Source: Lentisphaeria bacterium
GTDB taxonomy: Bacteria; Verrucomicrobiota; Lentisphaeria; Oligosphaerales; Oligosphaeraceae
Direction of reading: 5' to 3'
Assembly (NCBI GenBank): GCA_016302725.1
Contig: JAEDNB010000041.1
Coordinates: 1 to 13,419, forward strand
Length of the DNA stretch: 13,419 nt
Shown: in pieces, positions 7,670-13,419 of the stretch
Layout: each line of letters starts with the position of its first letter
Numbering within the stretch: the first letter of the stretch is position 1
Position numbers and translations under genes: made by a program
The notes under the pieces: generated by a model
What the model saw: the letters and a program-made list of their open reading frames with translations, nothing else
Databases searched by the model: none
Told to the model about the DNA's origin: nothing

Positions 7670-8442
7670 GGTCTTTGGGCGAGGCGTTCCGGGTCTCCCC
7701 CTGCCAGGAAGTCCCGGATTTCCGGGGCGGGGGGCTGGGAGCGCAGTTCCTGCGGGGTGCCGCGTCCCAGGATGGAGCGGGTCCGGGGGTCGAGGTAGAT
7801 GGCCTGGGTTCCCACGGAGAAGATGCTGTCCAGGTCATGGGTGACCATGACGATGGTGGTTCCCAGGGAGTCCCTCAGCTGCTGGATGAGCCTGTCCAGG
7901 TTCCTGGCGCTGACGGGGTCGAGTCCGGCGGAGGGTTCGTCGAAGAAGAGGATTTCCGGGTCGAGGACCATTGCCCTGGCCAGGCCCGCCCGTTTCTGCA
8001 TTCCCCCGGAGAGTTGCGCGGGGTAGTAGTCTTGGAACCCGGCCAGTCCCACCAGTTCCAGTTTGCAGCGGCAGATTTCCCGGATTTCCCCGGGGTCGAG
8101 GCGGGTATGGAGCTGGAGGGGGAGGGCGAGGTTTTCCTCCAGGGTCATGGAGCTCCAGAGGCCCCCGCTTTGGAAAAGCACCCCGATGCGGGGGAGGAAG
8201 GCGGACTGCTCCTCTTCCGGGAGCTCCCAGAACTCCCTTCCCAGGAGGCGGATGGTGCCTTTGGCGGGGGGGAGCAGCCCGATGAGGTGGCGCAGGAGGG
8301 TGGATTTCCCGCAGCCCGACGGGCCGATGAGGAGGAAGACCTCCCCGCGCCTCACCTGGAAGGAGAGGTCTTCCATGACCACCCGGCTGCCGTAGGCCAT
8401 GGTGAGGTGGCTTACTTCAATGGGGAAGTCGTCCAGGGGCAT
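7666..8442 (-). CDS. mlaF: MlaF-family ABC ATPase
   Basis: 258 aa cytoplasmic ATPase that drives the MlaE permease. All ABC motifs are intact: Walker A GPSGCGKST (40-48), Q-loop FQSGGLWSSM with Q91, signature LSGGMQKRAGLARAM (144-158), Walker B ILFFDEPSAGLDP with catalytic E169, and H-loop THDLDS with H202. The FQSGGLWSSMT stretch after the Q-loop and LSGGMQKR (rather than LSGGQ) are typical of MlaF/Ttg2A. The start ATG at 8442 lies 9 nt after the mlaE stop. The gene ends in ATGA, overlapping the start of the MCE gene by 4 bp, a sign of translational coupling. Nothing is missing; the length is usual for the family. Confidence 0.96.
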   Translation of the reverse strand: MPLDDFPIEVSHLTMAYGSRVVMEDLSFQVRRGEVFLLIGPSGCGKSTLLRHLIGLLPPAKGTIRLLGREFWELPEEEQSAFLPRIGVLFQSGGLWSSMTLEENLALPLQLHTRLDPGEIREICRCKLELVGLAGFQDYYPAQLSGGMQKRAGLARAMVLDPEILFFDEPSAGLDPVSARNLDRLIQQLRDSLGTTIVMVTHDLDSIFSVGTQAIYLDPRTRSILGRGTPQELRSQPPAPEIRDFLAGGDPERLAQRP

Positions 8443-8451
8443 GCCTTTTTG

Positions 8452-9564
8452 CTAGTACTTCAGCACGACGGTGATGACGGTGATCAGGGAGGTGGCGATG
8501 ACGATGCAGACGATGCTGTAGACCACGGCGGAGGTGGTGGCGCGTCCCACGGCGGCGGCGTTCCTGCCGCAGTGCATTCCCTGGTAGCACCCGCAGAGGG
8601 CGTCCAGCAGGCCCAGGATGGCGCAGGTCAGCACGCCCACCACCAGGTCGTTGGTGCGTGTGGTGGTGACGAGGGTGTTCCAGTAGGCATGGGGGGTGAG
8701 TCCCAGGTCCATGACGGCCACCAGCATTCCGCCCAGGATGCTGACCAGGTCTGCGAAGAGGCAGAGGAGGGGGAGCATAAGGGACATGGCCAGGAAACGG
8801 GGGAGGACCAGGAAGTCCATGAGGGGGACGCCCTGGGTCTGGAAGGCGTCCAGTTCTTCGTTGGCCTTCATGGTGCCCAGTTCCGCCGCATAGGCGGCGG
8901 CGGTGCGTCCGGCCATGACGATGCCCACCATGACGGGGGACATGAGGCGGAGCATGCCGATGCCCACCAGGCTGGCCACGTAGGGCTGTGCCTGGAACCA
9001 TTTGAGGGGGATGGAGCCCACGAAGGCCAGGACGAGTCCCATGAGGAAGCTGATGAGGGCGATGATGGGGAGGGCGGCGGGGCCGCAGGCGTAGAGTTGC
9101 CTTCGGAGATCCTGGGGGCGCATGGCGCTGCGGAGGGTAGCCAGCCGTCCCAGGGCGAAGAGGAGTTCCCCCAGGAACTGGAGGACCTCCAGGAGGGTGT
9201 GCCAGAGCCCCAGGGCGAAGAATCCCCATTGGGCGAGGAAGGGGGCTTCCTGTGGCGGGGTGTCCTCCTGCCGGTGGGAGGCGGCGCGTCCCCTTTCCCC
9301 CATTTCCAGGAGTGTTCGGAGTCCTTCGGGGAGGGCGCCGGTCTCCAGGGCGACCTCCCTGGCGGCGGCCTCCTGGCGGAGGCGTTCCAGGAAGACGAGG
9401 AGGGTGGAGTCCCATCCTTCCAGGTCCCCTGCCTTGAGGAGGAGTGAGGCGTGTCGGGGGAGGGCCTGGAGCACCGTCCTGGGGTCTGGGCGCACTTGGT
9501 CCCTTCGCCAGTTGCCGGTCAGGGCGAGTTCGCCTTCCCGGAGGATTGCCTGGGGTTGGGGCAT
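8452..9564 (-). CDS. mlaE: MlaE-family ABC permease with fused N-terminal STAS domain
   Basis: 370 aa inner-membrane permease of an MCE lipid-trafficking ABC transporter. Residues 5-95 look like a STAS domain (GELALTGNWRRDQV, then LLLKAGDLEGWDSTLLVFLE, then LPEGLRTLLEM), the role played by separate MlaB in E. coli. After a linker (95-110) comes the MlaE core, with membrane segments around 112-135, 160-184, 195-218, 250-286, 304-325 and 345-367. The conserved coupling stretch GRTAAAYAAELGTMKANEEL (219-238) sits between two of them. MlaE is normally about 260 aa, and the extra length is the STAS part. The ATG at 9564 is 19 nt after the unknown gene; the only SD-like AGGA is about 14 nt away and CCCCC precedes the ATG directly. 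mlaF starts 9 nt after its stop. With MlaF it would move phospholipid between the inner membrane and the MCE tunnel; the direction is unresolved for the family as a whole. Confidence 0.93.
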   Translation of the reverse strand: MPQPQAILREGELALTGNWRRDQVRPDPRTVLQALPRHASLLLKAGDLEGWDSTLLVFLERLRQEAAAREVALETGALPEGLRTLLEMGERGRAASHRQEDTPPQEAPFLAQWGFFALGLWHTLLEVLQFLGELLFALGRLATLRSAMRPQDLRRQLYACGPAALPIIALISFLMGLVLAFVGSIPLKWFQAQPYVASLVGIGMLRLMSPVMVGIVMAGRTAAAYAAELGTMKANEELDAFQTQGVPLMDFLVLPRFLAMSLMLPLLCLFADLVSILGGMLVAVMDLGLTPHAYWNTLVTTTRTNDLVVGVLTCAILGLLDALCGCYQGMHCGRNAAAVGRATTSAVVYSIVCIVIATSLITVITVVLKY

Positions 9565-9583
9565 GGGGGTGTGGGCTTCCTGG

Positions 9584-10333
9584 TTAGGAGAGAGGCGATT
9601 CGTTGCCCAGCCGGGCCAGTCGTTGGGAGAGATTGTCCAGGGCCTCCAGGGTATGCTGGAGGAGGGCGAGCCGGGTTTTCAGGGCCTCGGCGTACTGGGG
9701 GTAGCGGCTGGACCACTCCTCCATCCGGCTGTGGACGGCCCTGGCCAGTCCCCGTCCCGTCTTGATTTCCTCCTGGGCGGCGGCGTCGAGGCGGCTGGCG
9801 ATGCGGTCGTAGGCGGCCTTGAGGGAGCCGCAGGCCATGCTCAACAGGCCCAGCATCTCCAGCTGTCCCTTGGGGGTGCAGAAGGGGAGGTTTCCGATGA
9901 CGCCCACCTGGGACCAGTCCAGGGAGAGCATGAAGAAGGTGGTGGTGAGGGTGGTGGCCACGGCCAGGAGGTCGTTGTACTCCTTTTCCTCCGGGGAGAG
10001 GCCGTCGTAGTATTCCTGGCTTTCCTTTTTCAGGACCTCGGGGTCTTCGCCCATGCGGAGGATCATGTCCTCGTATTGGAGGGAGAAGGGGGAGTCTTCC
10101 CCCTGGTAGATGGCGTCCCCCGGGGGGGGGAGGCAGGTCAGGGTCTCCAGGGAATCCAGGAACTGCGCGTCGTATCCCCTGGCCTTCAGTTCCCTGGCGG
10201 TGAGTTCCTCGCAGGCGGGGAGGCGTCGGAAGCGGTCGAGCTGCGCCATGTAGTCCCGCAGGAGCCTGGCATGGGCCAGCCGGGCCTTCCGGGCTCCCCC
10301 GGGGGTGGAGATGTCGATGCCAAGGAAATCCAT
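9584..10333 (-). CDS. Unrecognised 249-aa protein between icd and mlaE
   Basis: I do not recognise this family. The 249 residues start MDFLGIDISTPGGARKARLA, with no signal peptide. Residues 15-65 look helical and rich in Arg/Leu (RLLRDYMAQLDRFRRLP, then CEELTARELKARGYD). Residues 75-120 are acidic (GLSPEEKEYND). A hydrophobic run at about 121-150 (LLAVATTLTTTFFMLSLDW, then a VGVIGNLPF strand) could be a buried core helix or one membrane segment. Residues 155-245 look like long amphipathic helices (GLLSMACGSLKAAYDRIASR and RLALLQHTLEALDNLSQRLA). It starts 15 nt after icd and stops 19 nt before mlaE, so it is surely co-transcribed. Codon use matches its neighbours, and the real frame is supported by strong C/G third positions. 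A cytoplasmic accessory factor of the Mla-type transporter is possible, but nothing in the sequence shows it. Confidence 0.8.
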   Translation of the reverse strand: MDFLGIDISTPGGARKARLAHARLLRDYMAQLDRFRRLPACEELTARELKARGYDAQFLDSLETLTCLPPPGDAIYQGEDSPFSLQYEDMILRMGEDPEVLKKESQEYYDGLSPEEKEYNDLLAVATTLTTTFFMLSLDWSQVGVIGNLPFCTPKGQLEMLGLLSMACGSLKAAYDRIASRLDAAAQEEIKTGRGLARAVHSRMEEWSSRYPQYAEALKTRLALLQHTLEALDNLSQRLARLGNESPLS

Positions 10334-10339
10334 GGGGGT

Positions 10340-10348
10340 GGCGTGTGG
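10340..10348 (-). promoter_or_regulatory. C-rich leader element CCACACGCC before the unknown gene
   Basis: Between the icd stop and the next ATG there are only 15 nt, CCACACGCC followed by CCCCC directly before the ATG (about CACACGCCACCCCCATG). No purine-rich Shine-Dalgarno is present. The same 9-mer occurs before the SurA-like gene (3322-3330), and a shorter CCCACACCCCC version before mlaE. A function as a translation-initiation element is inference. Confidence 0.3.
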
Positions 10349-11578
10349 CTACATGGAGCGGATGATCTGCCGTCCGAATTCGGAGCAGGAGACCAGGGTG
10401 GCGCCTTCCATTTGGCGGGCGAAGTCGTAGGTGACGGTCTTTCCGGCGATGGCCTTTTCCAGTCCCCGGACCACCAGTTCCGCGGCCTCCCGCCATCCGA
10501 TGTGCCGCAGGAGCAGTTCAGCGGAGAGGATGAGGCTTCCGGGGTTCACCTTGTCCTGGTTGGCGTATTTGGGGGCGGTGCCGTGGGTGGCCTCGAAGAC
10601 GGCGGCTCCTGTGCGGGCGTTGATGTTGGCCCCGGGGGCGATGCCGATGCCGCCCACCTCCGCCGCCAGGGCGTCGGAGATGTAGTCGCCGTTCAGGTTG
10701 AGGGTGGCCACCACGCTGTATTCTGCGGGGCGGGTCTGGATTTGCTGGAGGAAGGCGTCGGCGATGACATCCTTTACGGTGATGGTCTTTCCGGTGCGGG
10801 GGCTGGGGAAGGAGCACCAGGGGCCTTCGCCCACGGGCATGGCGCCGTACTTTTCCCGGGCGACCTGGTATCCCCAGTCACGGAAGGCGCCCTCGGTGAA
10901 TTTCATGATGTTGCCCTTGTGGACCAGGGTGACGGAGTCCCGGTCCTCCCGGATGGCGTAGTCGATGGCGGCCTCAACCAGCCGCTGGGTCCCCTCCCGG
11001 GAGACGGGCTTCACGCCGATGCCGCACTCCTGGGGGAAGCGGATGCGGGCGAAGCGGTCCGGGAACTCGGCCTTGAGGAAATCCAGGATGCGCTGGGCTT
11101 CCGGGCTGCCGGCCTTGAATTCCACGCCGGCATAGATGTCCTCCGTGTTTTCCCGGAAGATAGTCATGTCCACCAGTTCGGGGTGTTTGGCGGGGGAGGG
11201 GACTCCCTGGAAGTGGCGCACGGGGCGGAGGCAGACATAGAGGTCCAGGGCCTGTCGGATAGCCACGTTCAGGCTGCGGATTCCGCCGCCGATGGGGGTG
11301 GTCAGGGGGCCCTTGATGCCCACCAGGTATTTCCGGAAGGCCTCCAGGGTGTCGTCGGGAAGCCATGAGCCGGTGGCCTTGTAGGCCTTCTCCCCCGCCA
11401 GCACCTCCTTCCATTGCAGCGAACGGCGCCCCTGGTAGGCCTTCTCCACCGCCGCGTCGACGACGGACTGGGTTGCGCGCCAGATGTCGGGGCCGATGCC
11501 GTCCCCCTCGATGAAGGGAATGATGGGATGGTCTCCGGTGACAAGCCCCTGGGGGGTCATGGTGATGATGTCGGACAT
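10349..11578 (-). CDS. icd: NADP-dependent isocitrate dehydrogenase
   Basis: 409 aa, close to the 416 aa of the E. coli enzyme and readily aligned along its length. It catalyses oxidative decarboxylation of isocitrate to 2-oxoglutarate with NADP+, in the cytoplasm, as a homodimer. Visible motifs: substrate loop [20 protein letters not shown], whose Ser matches the phosphorylated Ser113 of E. coli Icd; [54 protein letters not shown]; metal-binding [13 protein letters not shown]; and [17 protein letters not shown]. The Lys-Tyr of TAPKYA and the Tyr and Arg in VTYDFARQ match the E. coli NADP-specificity residues. The ATG at 11578 gives the MSDIITM N-terminus with AGGA about 11 nt upstream. The frame stays open far upstream, but that part overlaps the hydrogenase and crosses a terminator, so the long version is rejected. 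It heads an operon whose other genes are mainly envelope genes; the next start is 15 nt downstream. Confidence 0.97.
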   Translation of the reverse strand: MSDIITMTPQGLVTGDHPIIPFIEGDGIGPDIWRATQSVVDAAVEKAYQGRRSLQWKEVLAGEKAYKATGSWLPDDTLEAFRKYLVGIKGPLTTPIGGGIRSLNVAIRQALDLYVCLRPVRHFQGVPSPAKHPELVDMTIFRENTEDIYAGVEFKAGSPEAQRILDFLKAEFPDRFARIRFPQECGIGVKPVSREGTQRLVEAAIDYAIREDRDSVTLVHKGNIMKFTEGAFRDWGYQVAREKYGAMPVGEGPWCSFPSPRTGKTITVKDVIADAFLQQIQTRPAEYSVVATLNLNGDYISDALAAEVGGIGIAPGANINARTGAAVFEATHGTAPKYANQDKVNPGSLILSAELLLRHIGWREAAELVVRGLEKAIAGKTVTYDFARQMEGATLVSCSEFGRQIIRSM

Positions 11579-11777
11579 GGAATCGGGTTCCTGGGAAGGG
11601 ATGGAAGGGGGCGGGGGAAAAGCCGCCCGGGGAAAGAGGAAAGGGGGAGGCGCCGGGGGAGGCGCATTGTCAAGGGACAGAATATAATGCTGTGGGGTGG
11701 GATGGGGGGAGGCCGCGCCCCCGGCCACGGGAAAGGGGCGGGCTGGTTTTTTGTAAATATTTTGTAATGAACTACTT
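11579..11777 (-). promoter_or_regulatory. icd leader region with candidate promoter
   Basis: About 200 bp between the hydrogenase terminator and the icd ATG, very C-rich on the coding strand apart from two AT-rich islands. One island, at 11745-11777, continues into the terminator tail. The other contains TATATT (minus strand, 11687-11682), the best -10 look-alike, about 104 nt before the ATG; I see no good -35 at the right distance. Two small GC hairpins lie here: GCGCC/GGCGC at 11651-11666, and another around 11722-11737. No riboswitch is recognisable. That a promoter is somewhere here follows from the terminator just upstream; its exact place is uncertain. Confidence 0.35.
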
Positions 11778-11826
11778 AAAACAAAAATAGCCGCCTTCCC
11801 GGGGGTGGGTCCCTGGGGGAGGCGGC
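11778..11826 (-). terminator. Intrinsic terminator after the hydrogenase gene
   Basis: On the minus strand, 18 nt after the hydrogenase stop, GCCGCCT (11826-11820) pairs with AGGCGGC (11796-11790). The stem extends inward through a G-U pair to a further CCC/GGG, giving about 11 bp. It is followed directly by the U-rich tail TATTTTTGTTTT (11789-11778). This is a textbook rho-independent terminator and separates the hydrogenase unit from icd. Confidence 0.85.
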
Positions 11827-11844
11827 GCAGGTCCTGGGATGGGG

Positions 11845-13245
11845 TTATTTCCGCAGGGAGCAGGGGCCGTTGACGCAGCCACCCGGGCAGGACATGACCT
11901 CCAGGAAATTGGCGGGGAGTTTTCCCGCCGCGTAGAGTCGGAGCATGGCGAGGGTCTTCTTGTCGATGCCGTTGATGGCCTTGGCGTCCAATTTGAAGCC
12001 TTCCTGGAAGCCTCCGGACTCCTGGATGACGGCCTCGGTGACGCCGCAGCTTTTGGAGAAGTTCCTGGCGGTGGCGATGGCGGGGCGGGGGAGCTTCCAG
12101 GGTTCGCATCCGATGACGTCGATCCCCTTTCCGGCCAGCATGGCGCCCAGTTCCTCGAAGCTCATGACGTAGTCCACGCCCTTCCGGATGGCCTCCATGC
12201 GCTTGGCCACGCAGGGTCCGATGAAGACCACCTGGGCGTCGGGGTGTTCCGCGCGGACGATTTCGGCGGCGAAGACCATGGGGCTGGGGGTGGTGGAGAC
12301 ATATTTCATGAAATCGGGGAGGAATTTCCGCACCAGTTCCACGTAGGCGGGGCAGCAGGAGGTGGTCATGAGCCGTTCGCCTTCGTTCATCCTCTCCTTG
12401 AACTCCTTTGTCTCCTGTTCGGTGGTCTTCTCCGCCCCCAGGGCGACCTCCATCACATCCGTGAAGCCCAGTTTGTAGATGGCGGTGAAGAGCTGTTCGA
12501 TGGTGCCGGCGAACTGGGCGTAGGCGGCGGGGGCGACCATGGCCACCAGCTTGCGCCCGTCCCGGATTGCCCGCAGCACATCCAGCATCTGGGACTTTTC
12601 CAGGATGGCGCTGAAGGGGCATCGGGCGAAGCAGTTGCCGCAGGAGATGCATTTCCGGGGGTCGATGGCGGTGTGTCCGTCCTCGTCCTTGTGGATGGCC
12701 CCGGTGGGGCAGGCCTCCTCGCAGGGCACCGTGGTCTTCACGATGGCGTGGAAGGGGCAGACGGAGACGCATTTCCCGCACTTGACGCACTTGCTGTAGT
12801 CAATGGTGGAGGTCTGGTTGACGATGGAGATGGCCTCCTTGGGGCAGTTGTACATGCAGGGACGGGAGAAGCATCCCCGGCAGTTTCCGGTGACCACGAT
12901 GCGGCTGCTGGGGCATTCGGAGCAGGCCGGTTCGCAGACGGAGAGGGGGATTCTGGCGGAGTCGGGGTCGGCCTTGGTGGCCTCCCTCCGGCAGGCCTCC
13001 CGGTAGTAGGAGGCCAGGGTCCGGGACTCGTCCGTCTCCTCCTCGTAGGAGAAGCCCAGGAGGCTCATGAGCCTGTATTTGATGACGGCGCGGTCGTGGT
13101 AGATGCAGCATCGGCTGGAGCCGCCCTGGCGGGGCCTCATGGCCACGGGGATGCGGTCCAGTTCCGTTTCCAGGGTGCCGTCGTTGAACGCCCTGACGAA
13201 GCGGATCATCAGTTCTCGTCGTAGATAGACAGAGCCGTCGAGCAT
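11845..13245 (-). CDS. Iron-sulfur-rich monomeric [FeFe] hydrogenase (probably group B)
   Basis: 466 aa. Cytoplasmic enzyme family that catalyses reversible H2 formation from protons and reduced ferredoxin. All three H-cluster signatures are visible: L1 [10 protein letters not shown] (C297, the usual proton-transfer Cys, and C298), L2 [11 protein letters not shown] (C345), L3 [14 protein letters not shown] (C453, C457). Upstream are two 4Fe-4S motifs, C153xxC156xxC159xxxC163 and C199xxC202xxC205xxxC209, with an extra Cys pair in [11 protein letters not shown] (C175, C179). Residues 104-134 hold a further Cys-rich stretch (C104, C108, C111, C122, C125, C130, C134) before the ferredoxin domain. 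GPC in place of MPC in L2 and a final GGCxxGPC recall the group B clade rather than the classical group A enzymes; that subgroup call is from memory. There is no signal peptide. The start ATG is preceded by AGGAGG at 13257-13262. The gene follows a [2Fe-2S] ferredoxin and is closed by the terminator at 11778-11826. The family is certain; physiological direction (H2 evolution, uptake or sensing) is not. Confidence 0.93.
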   Translation of the reverse strand: MLDGSVYLRRELMIRFVRAFNDGTLETELDRIPVAMRPRQGGSSRCCIYHDRAVIKYRLMSLLGFSYEEETDESRTLASYYREACRREATKADPDSARIPLSVCEPACSECPSSRIVVTGNCRGCFSRPCMYNCPKEAISIVNQTSTIDYSKCVKCGKCVSVCPFHAIVKTTVPCEEACPTGAIHKDEDGHTAIDPRKCISCGNCFARCPFSAILEKSQMLDVLRAIRDGRKLVAMVAPAAYAQFAGTIEQLFTAIYKLGFTDVMEVALGAEKTTEQETKEFKERMNEGERLMTTSCCPAYVELVRKFLPDFMKYVSTTPSPMVFAAEIVRAEHPDAQVVFIGPCVAKRMEAIRKGVDYVMSFEELGAMLAGKGIDVIGCEPWKLPRPAIATARNFSKSCGVTEAVIQESGGFQEGFKLDAKAINGIDKKTLAMLRLYAAGKLPANFLEVMSCPGGCVNGPCSLRK

Positions 13246-13256
13246 AGGTCTTGAAT

Positions 13257-13262
13257 CCTCCT
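13257..13262 (-). promoter_or_regulatory. Shine-Dalgarno of the hydrogenase gene
   Basis: A perfect AGGAGG on the minus strand lies 11 nt before the ATG at 13245 and supports that start over the in-frame Met at residue 13. It is the strongest ribosome-binding site in the window and contrasts with the C-rich, SD-poor leaders of several genes in the icd-mla operon. Confidence 0.7.
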
Positions 13263-13282
13263 GGTGGGGCGAATGCCCGGGC

Positions 13283-13419
13283 TTACTCCCACGCGGCGAT
13301 GAGGGCGCGCATCTTCTCGTAGATTTTCTCGGGAGTGGCCTTTTCGATGATTTCGCCGTTGAGTTTCACATAGGGGGCGCCGGCCAGCTTGGTGTCGTTG
13401 CACAGGCCCAGGCAGGGCA
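13283..13419 (-). CDS. Thioredoxin-like [2Fe-2S] ferredoxin, C-terminal part (NuoE/HndA-type), 5' end outside window
   Basis: Only the last 44 residues are in the window; the start lies beyond base 13419 and the stop TAA is at 13283-13285. The fragment begins PCLGLCNDTKLAGAPYVKLN and ends TPEKIYEKMRALIAAWE. Cys-x3-Cys followed by a short loop, a 'P-x-V-K-L-N-G' strand and a 'TPEK' helix is the C-terminal half of the thioredoxin-fold [2Fe-2S] domain of NADH dehydrogenase subunit E and of hydrogenase small subunits such as HndA/HydC; the two cysteines would be the second pair of cluster ligands. It ends 37 bp before the [FeFe] hydrogenase start, on the same strand, so it is probably co-transcribed and passes electrons to or from that enzyme (inference). 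It could be a stand-alone ferredoxin or the end of a longer subunit; the window cannot tell. Confidence 0.75.
   Translation of the reverse strand, partial: PCLGLCNDTKLAGAPYVKLNGEIIEKATPEKIYEKMRALIAAWE

Noticed and set aside
7645..9447. 600-codon plus-strand open frame, His/Asp/Gly-rich
   Set aside because: Antisense to mlaF and mlaE, whose motifs are unmistakable. The His/Asp richness is the complement of Met/Val/Ile/Ala codons.
9122..11368. 748-codon plus-strand open frame
   Set aside because: Antisense shadow of mlaE, the 249-aa gene and icd; it crosses three real genes and has no RBS or recognisable domain.
11684..11689. Perfect TATAAT on the plus strand
   Set aside because: No -35 at the right spacing and no plus-strand gene downstream; the overlapping minus-strand TATATT is the more useful reading.
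11579..12790. In-frame upstream extension of icd (total 813 codons)
   Set aside because: The extension overlaps the hydrogenase in another frame and crosses the terminator at 11778-11826; E. coli-type Icd begins near the ATG at 11578.
13209..13403. 64-codon minus-strand frame at the right edge
   Set aside because: Shifted frame of the [2Fe-2S] ferredoxin end; it is Arg/His-rich, overlaps the hydrogenase start and lacks the C-x3-C motif.
1..13419. Search for CRISPR arrays, tRNA/rRNA, IS elements and toxin or defence genes
   Set aside because: I saw no regularly spaced repeats, cloverleaf sequences, transposase motifs or inverted-repeat ends. The repeated GGAGG/CCTCC patterns are codon-driven and not true repeats.

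Overview
This window comes from a GC-rich, double-membraned (Gram-negative-type) and probably anaerobic or fermentative bacterium. The grounds are an [FeFe] hydrogenase, an MCE/Mla lipid-trafficking ABC system with an outer-membrane-type lipoprotein, a SurA-like periplasmic chaperone and lipoprotein/Sec signal peptides. Every gene I can support lies on the minus strand. A 29-residue bS22/mS38-type (AURKAIP1/COX24) protein and the overall gene mix would fit a Verrucomicrobiota/Lentisphaerota-like (PVC) lineage. That placement is a guess; the sequence does not prove it.

Reading in the direction of transcription (high to low coordinates): (1) 13419-11845 holds the 3' end of a thioredoxin-like [2Fe-2S] ferredoxin (NuoE/HndA-type C-terminus), then a complete iron-sulfur-rich [FeFe] hydrogenase, closed by a strong intrinsic terminator at 11778-11826. 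(2) A 266-bp spacer carries that terminator and probably the promoter of the next unit. (3) 11578-2370 is a tightly packed run of eight genes: icd (NADP-isocitrate dehydrogenase), an unrecognised 249-aa protein, a STAS-fused MlaE permease, MlaF ATPase, a PqiB-like MCE protein, a PqiC-type lipoprotein, a large exported TPR protein and an exported SurA-like peptidyl-prolyl isomerase. Gaps are 4-bp overlap to 49 bp. (4) 2234-2145 is a tiny basic ribosomal-type protein with its own leader and a near-perfect terminator at 1978-2024. (5) From 1704 to the window edge runs a second exported TPR-type protein whose stop lies outside the window.

The eight-gene block reads as an envelope-maintenance operon. 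MlaE/MlaF would power movement of lipids through the MCE protein towards a PqiC-like lipoprotein at the outer membrane, while the SurA-like chaperone and the TPR scaffold act in the periplasm on the same envelope. The leading icd gene ties the block to central carbon metabolism by position only. The hydrogenase and its [2Fe-2S] partner form a separate redox unit.

Points that deserve attention: the unknown 249-aa gene between icd and mlaE; a repeated C-rich leader (CACAC..., then CCCCC directly before ATG) at three starts that lack a good Shine-Dalgarno; a 16-bp identical gene start shared by the two TPR proteins; a Cys-rich extra region in the hydrogenase; and a strong G excess on the strand opposite to all genes, which creates very long false antisense reading frames. 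I saw no tRNA, rRNA, CRISPR array, transposase or attachment site.
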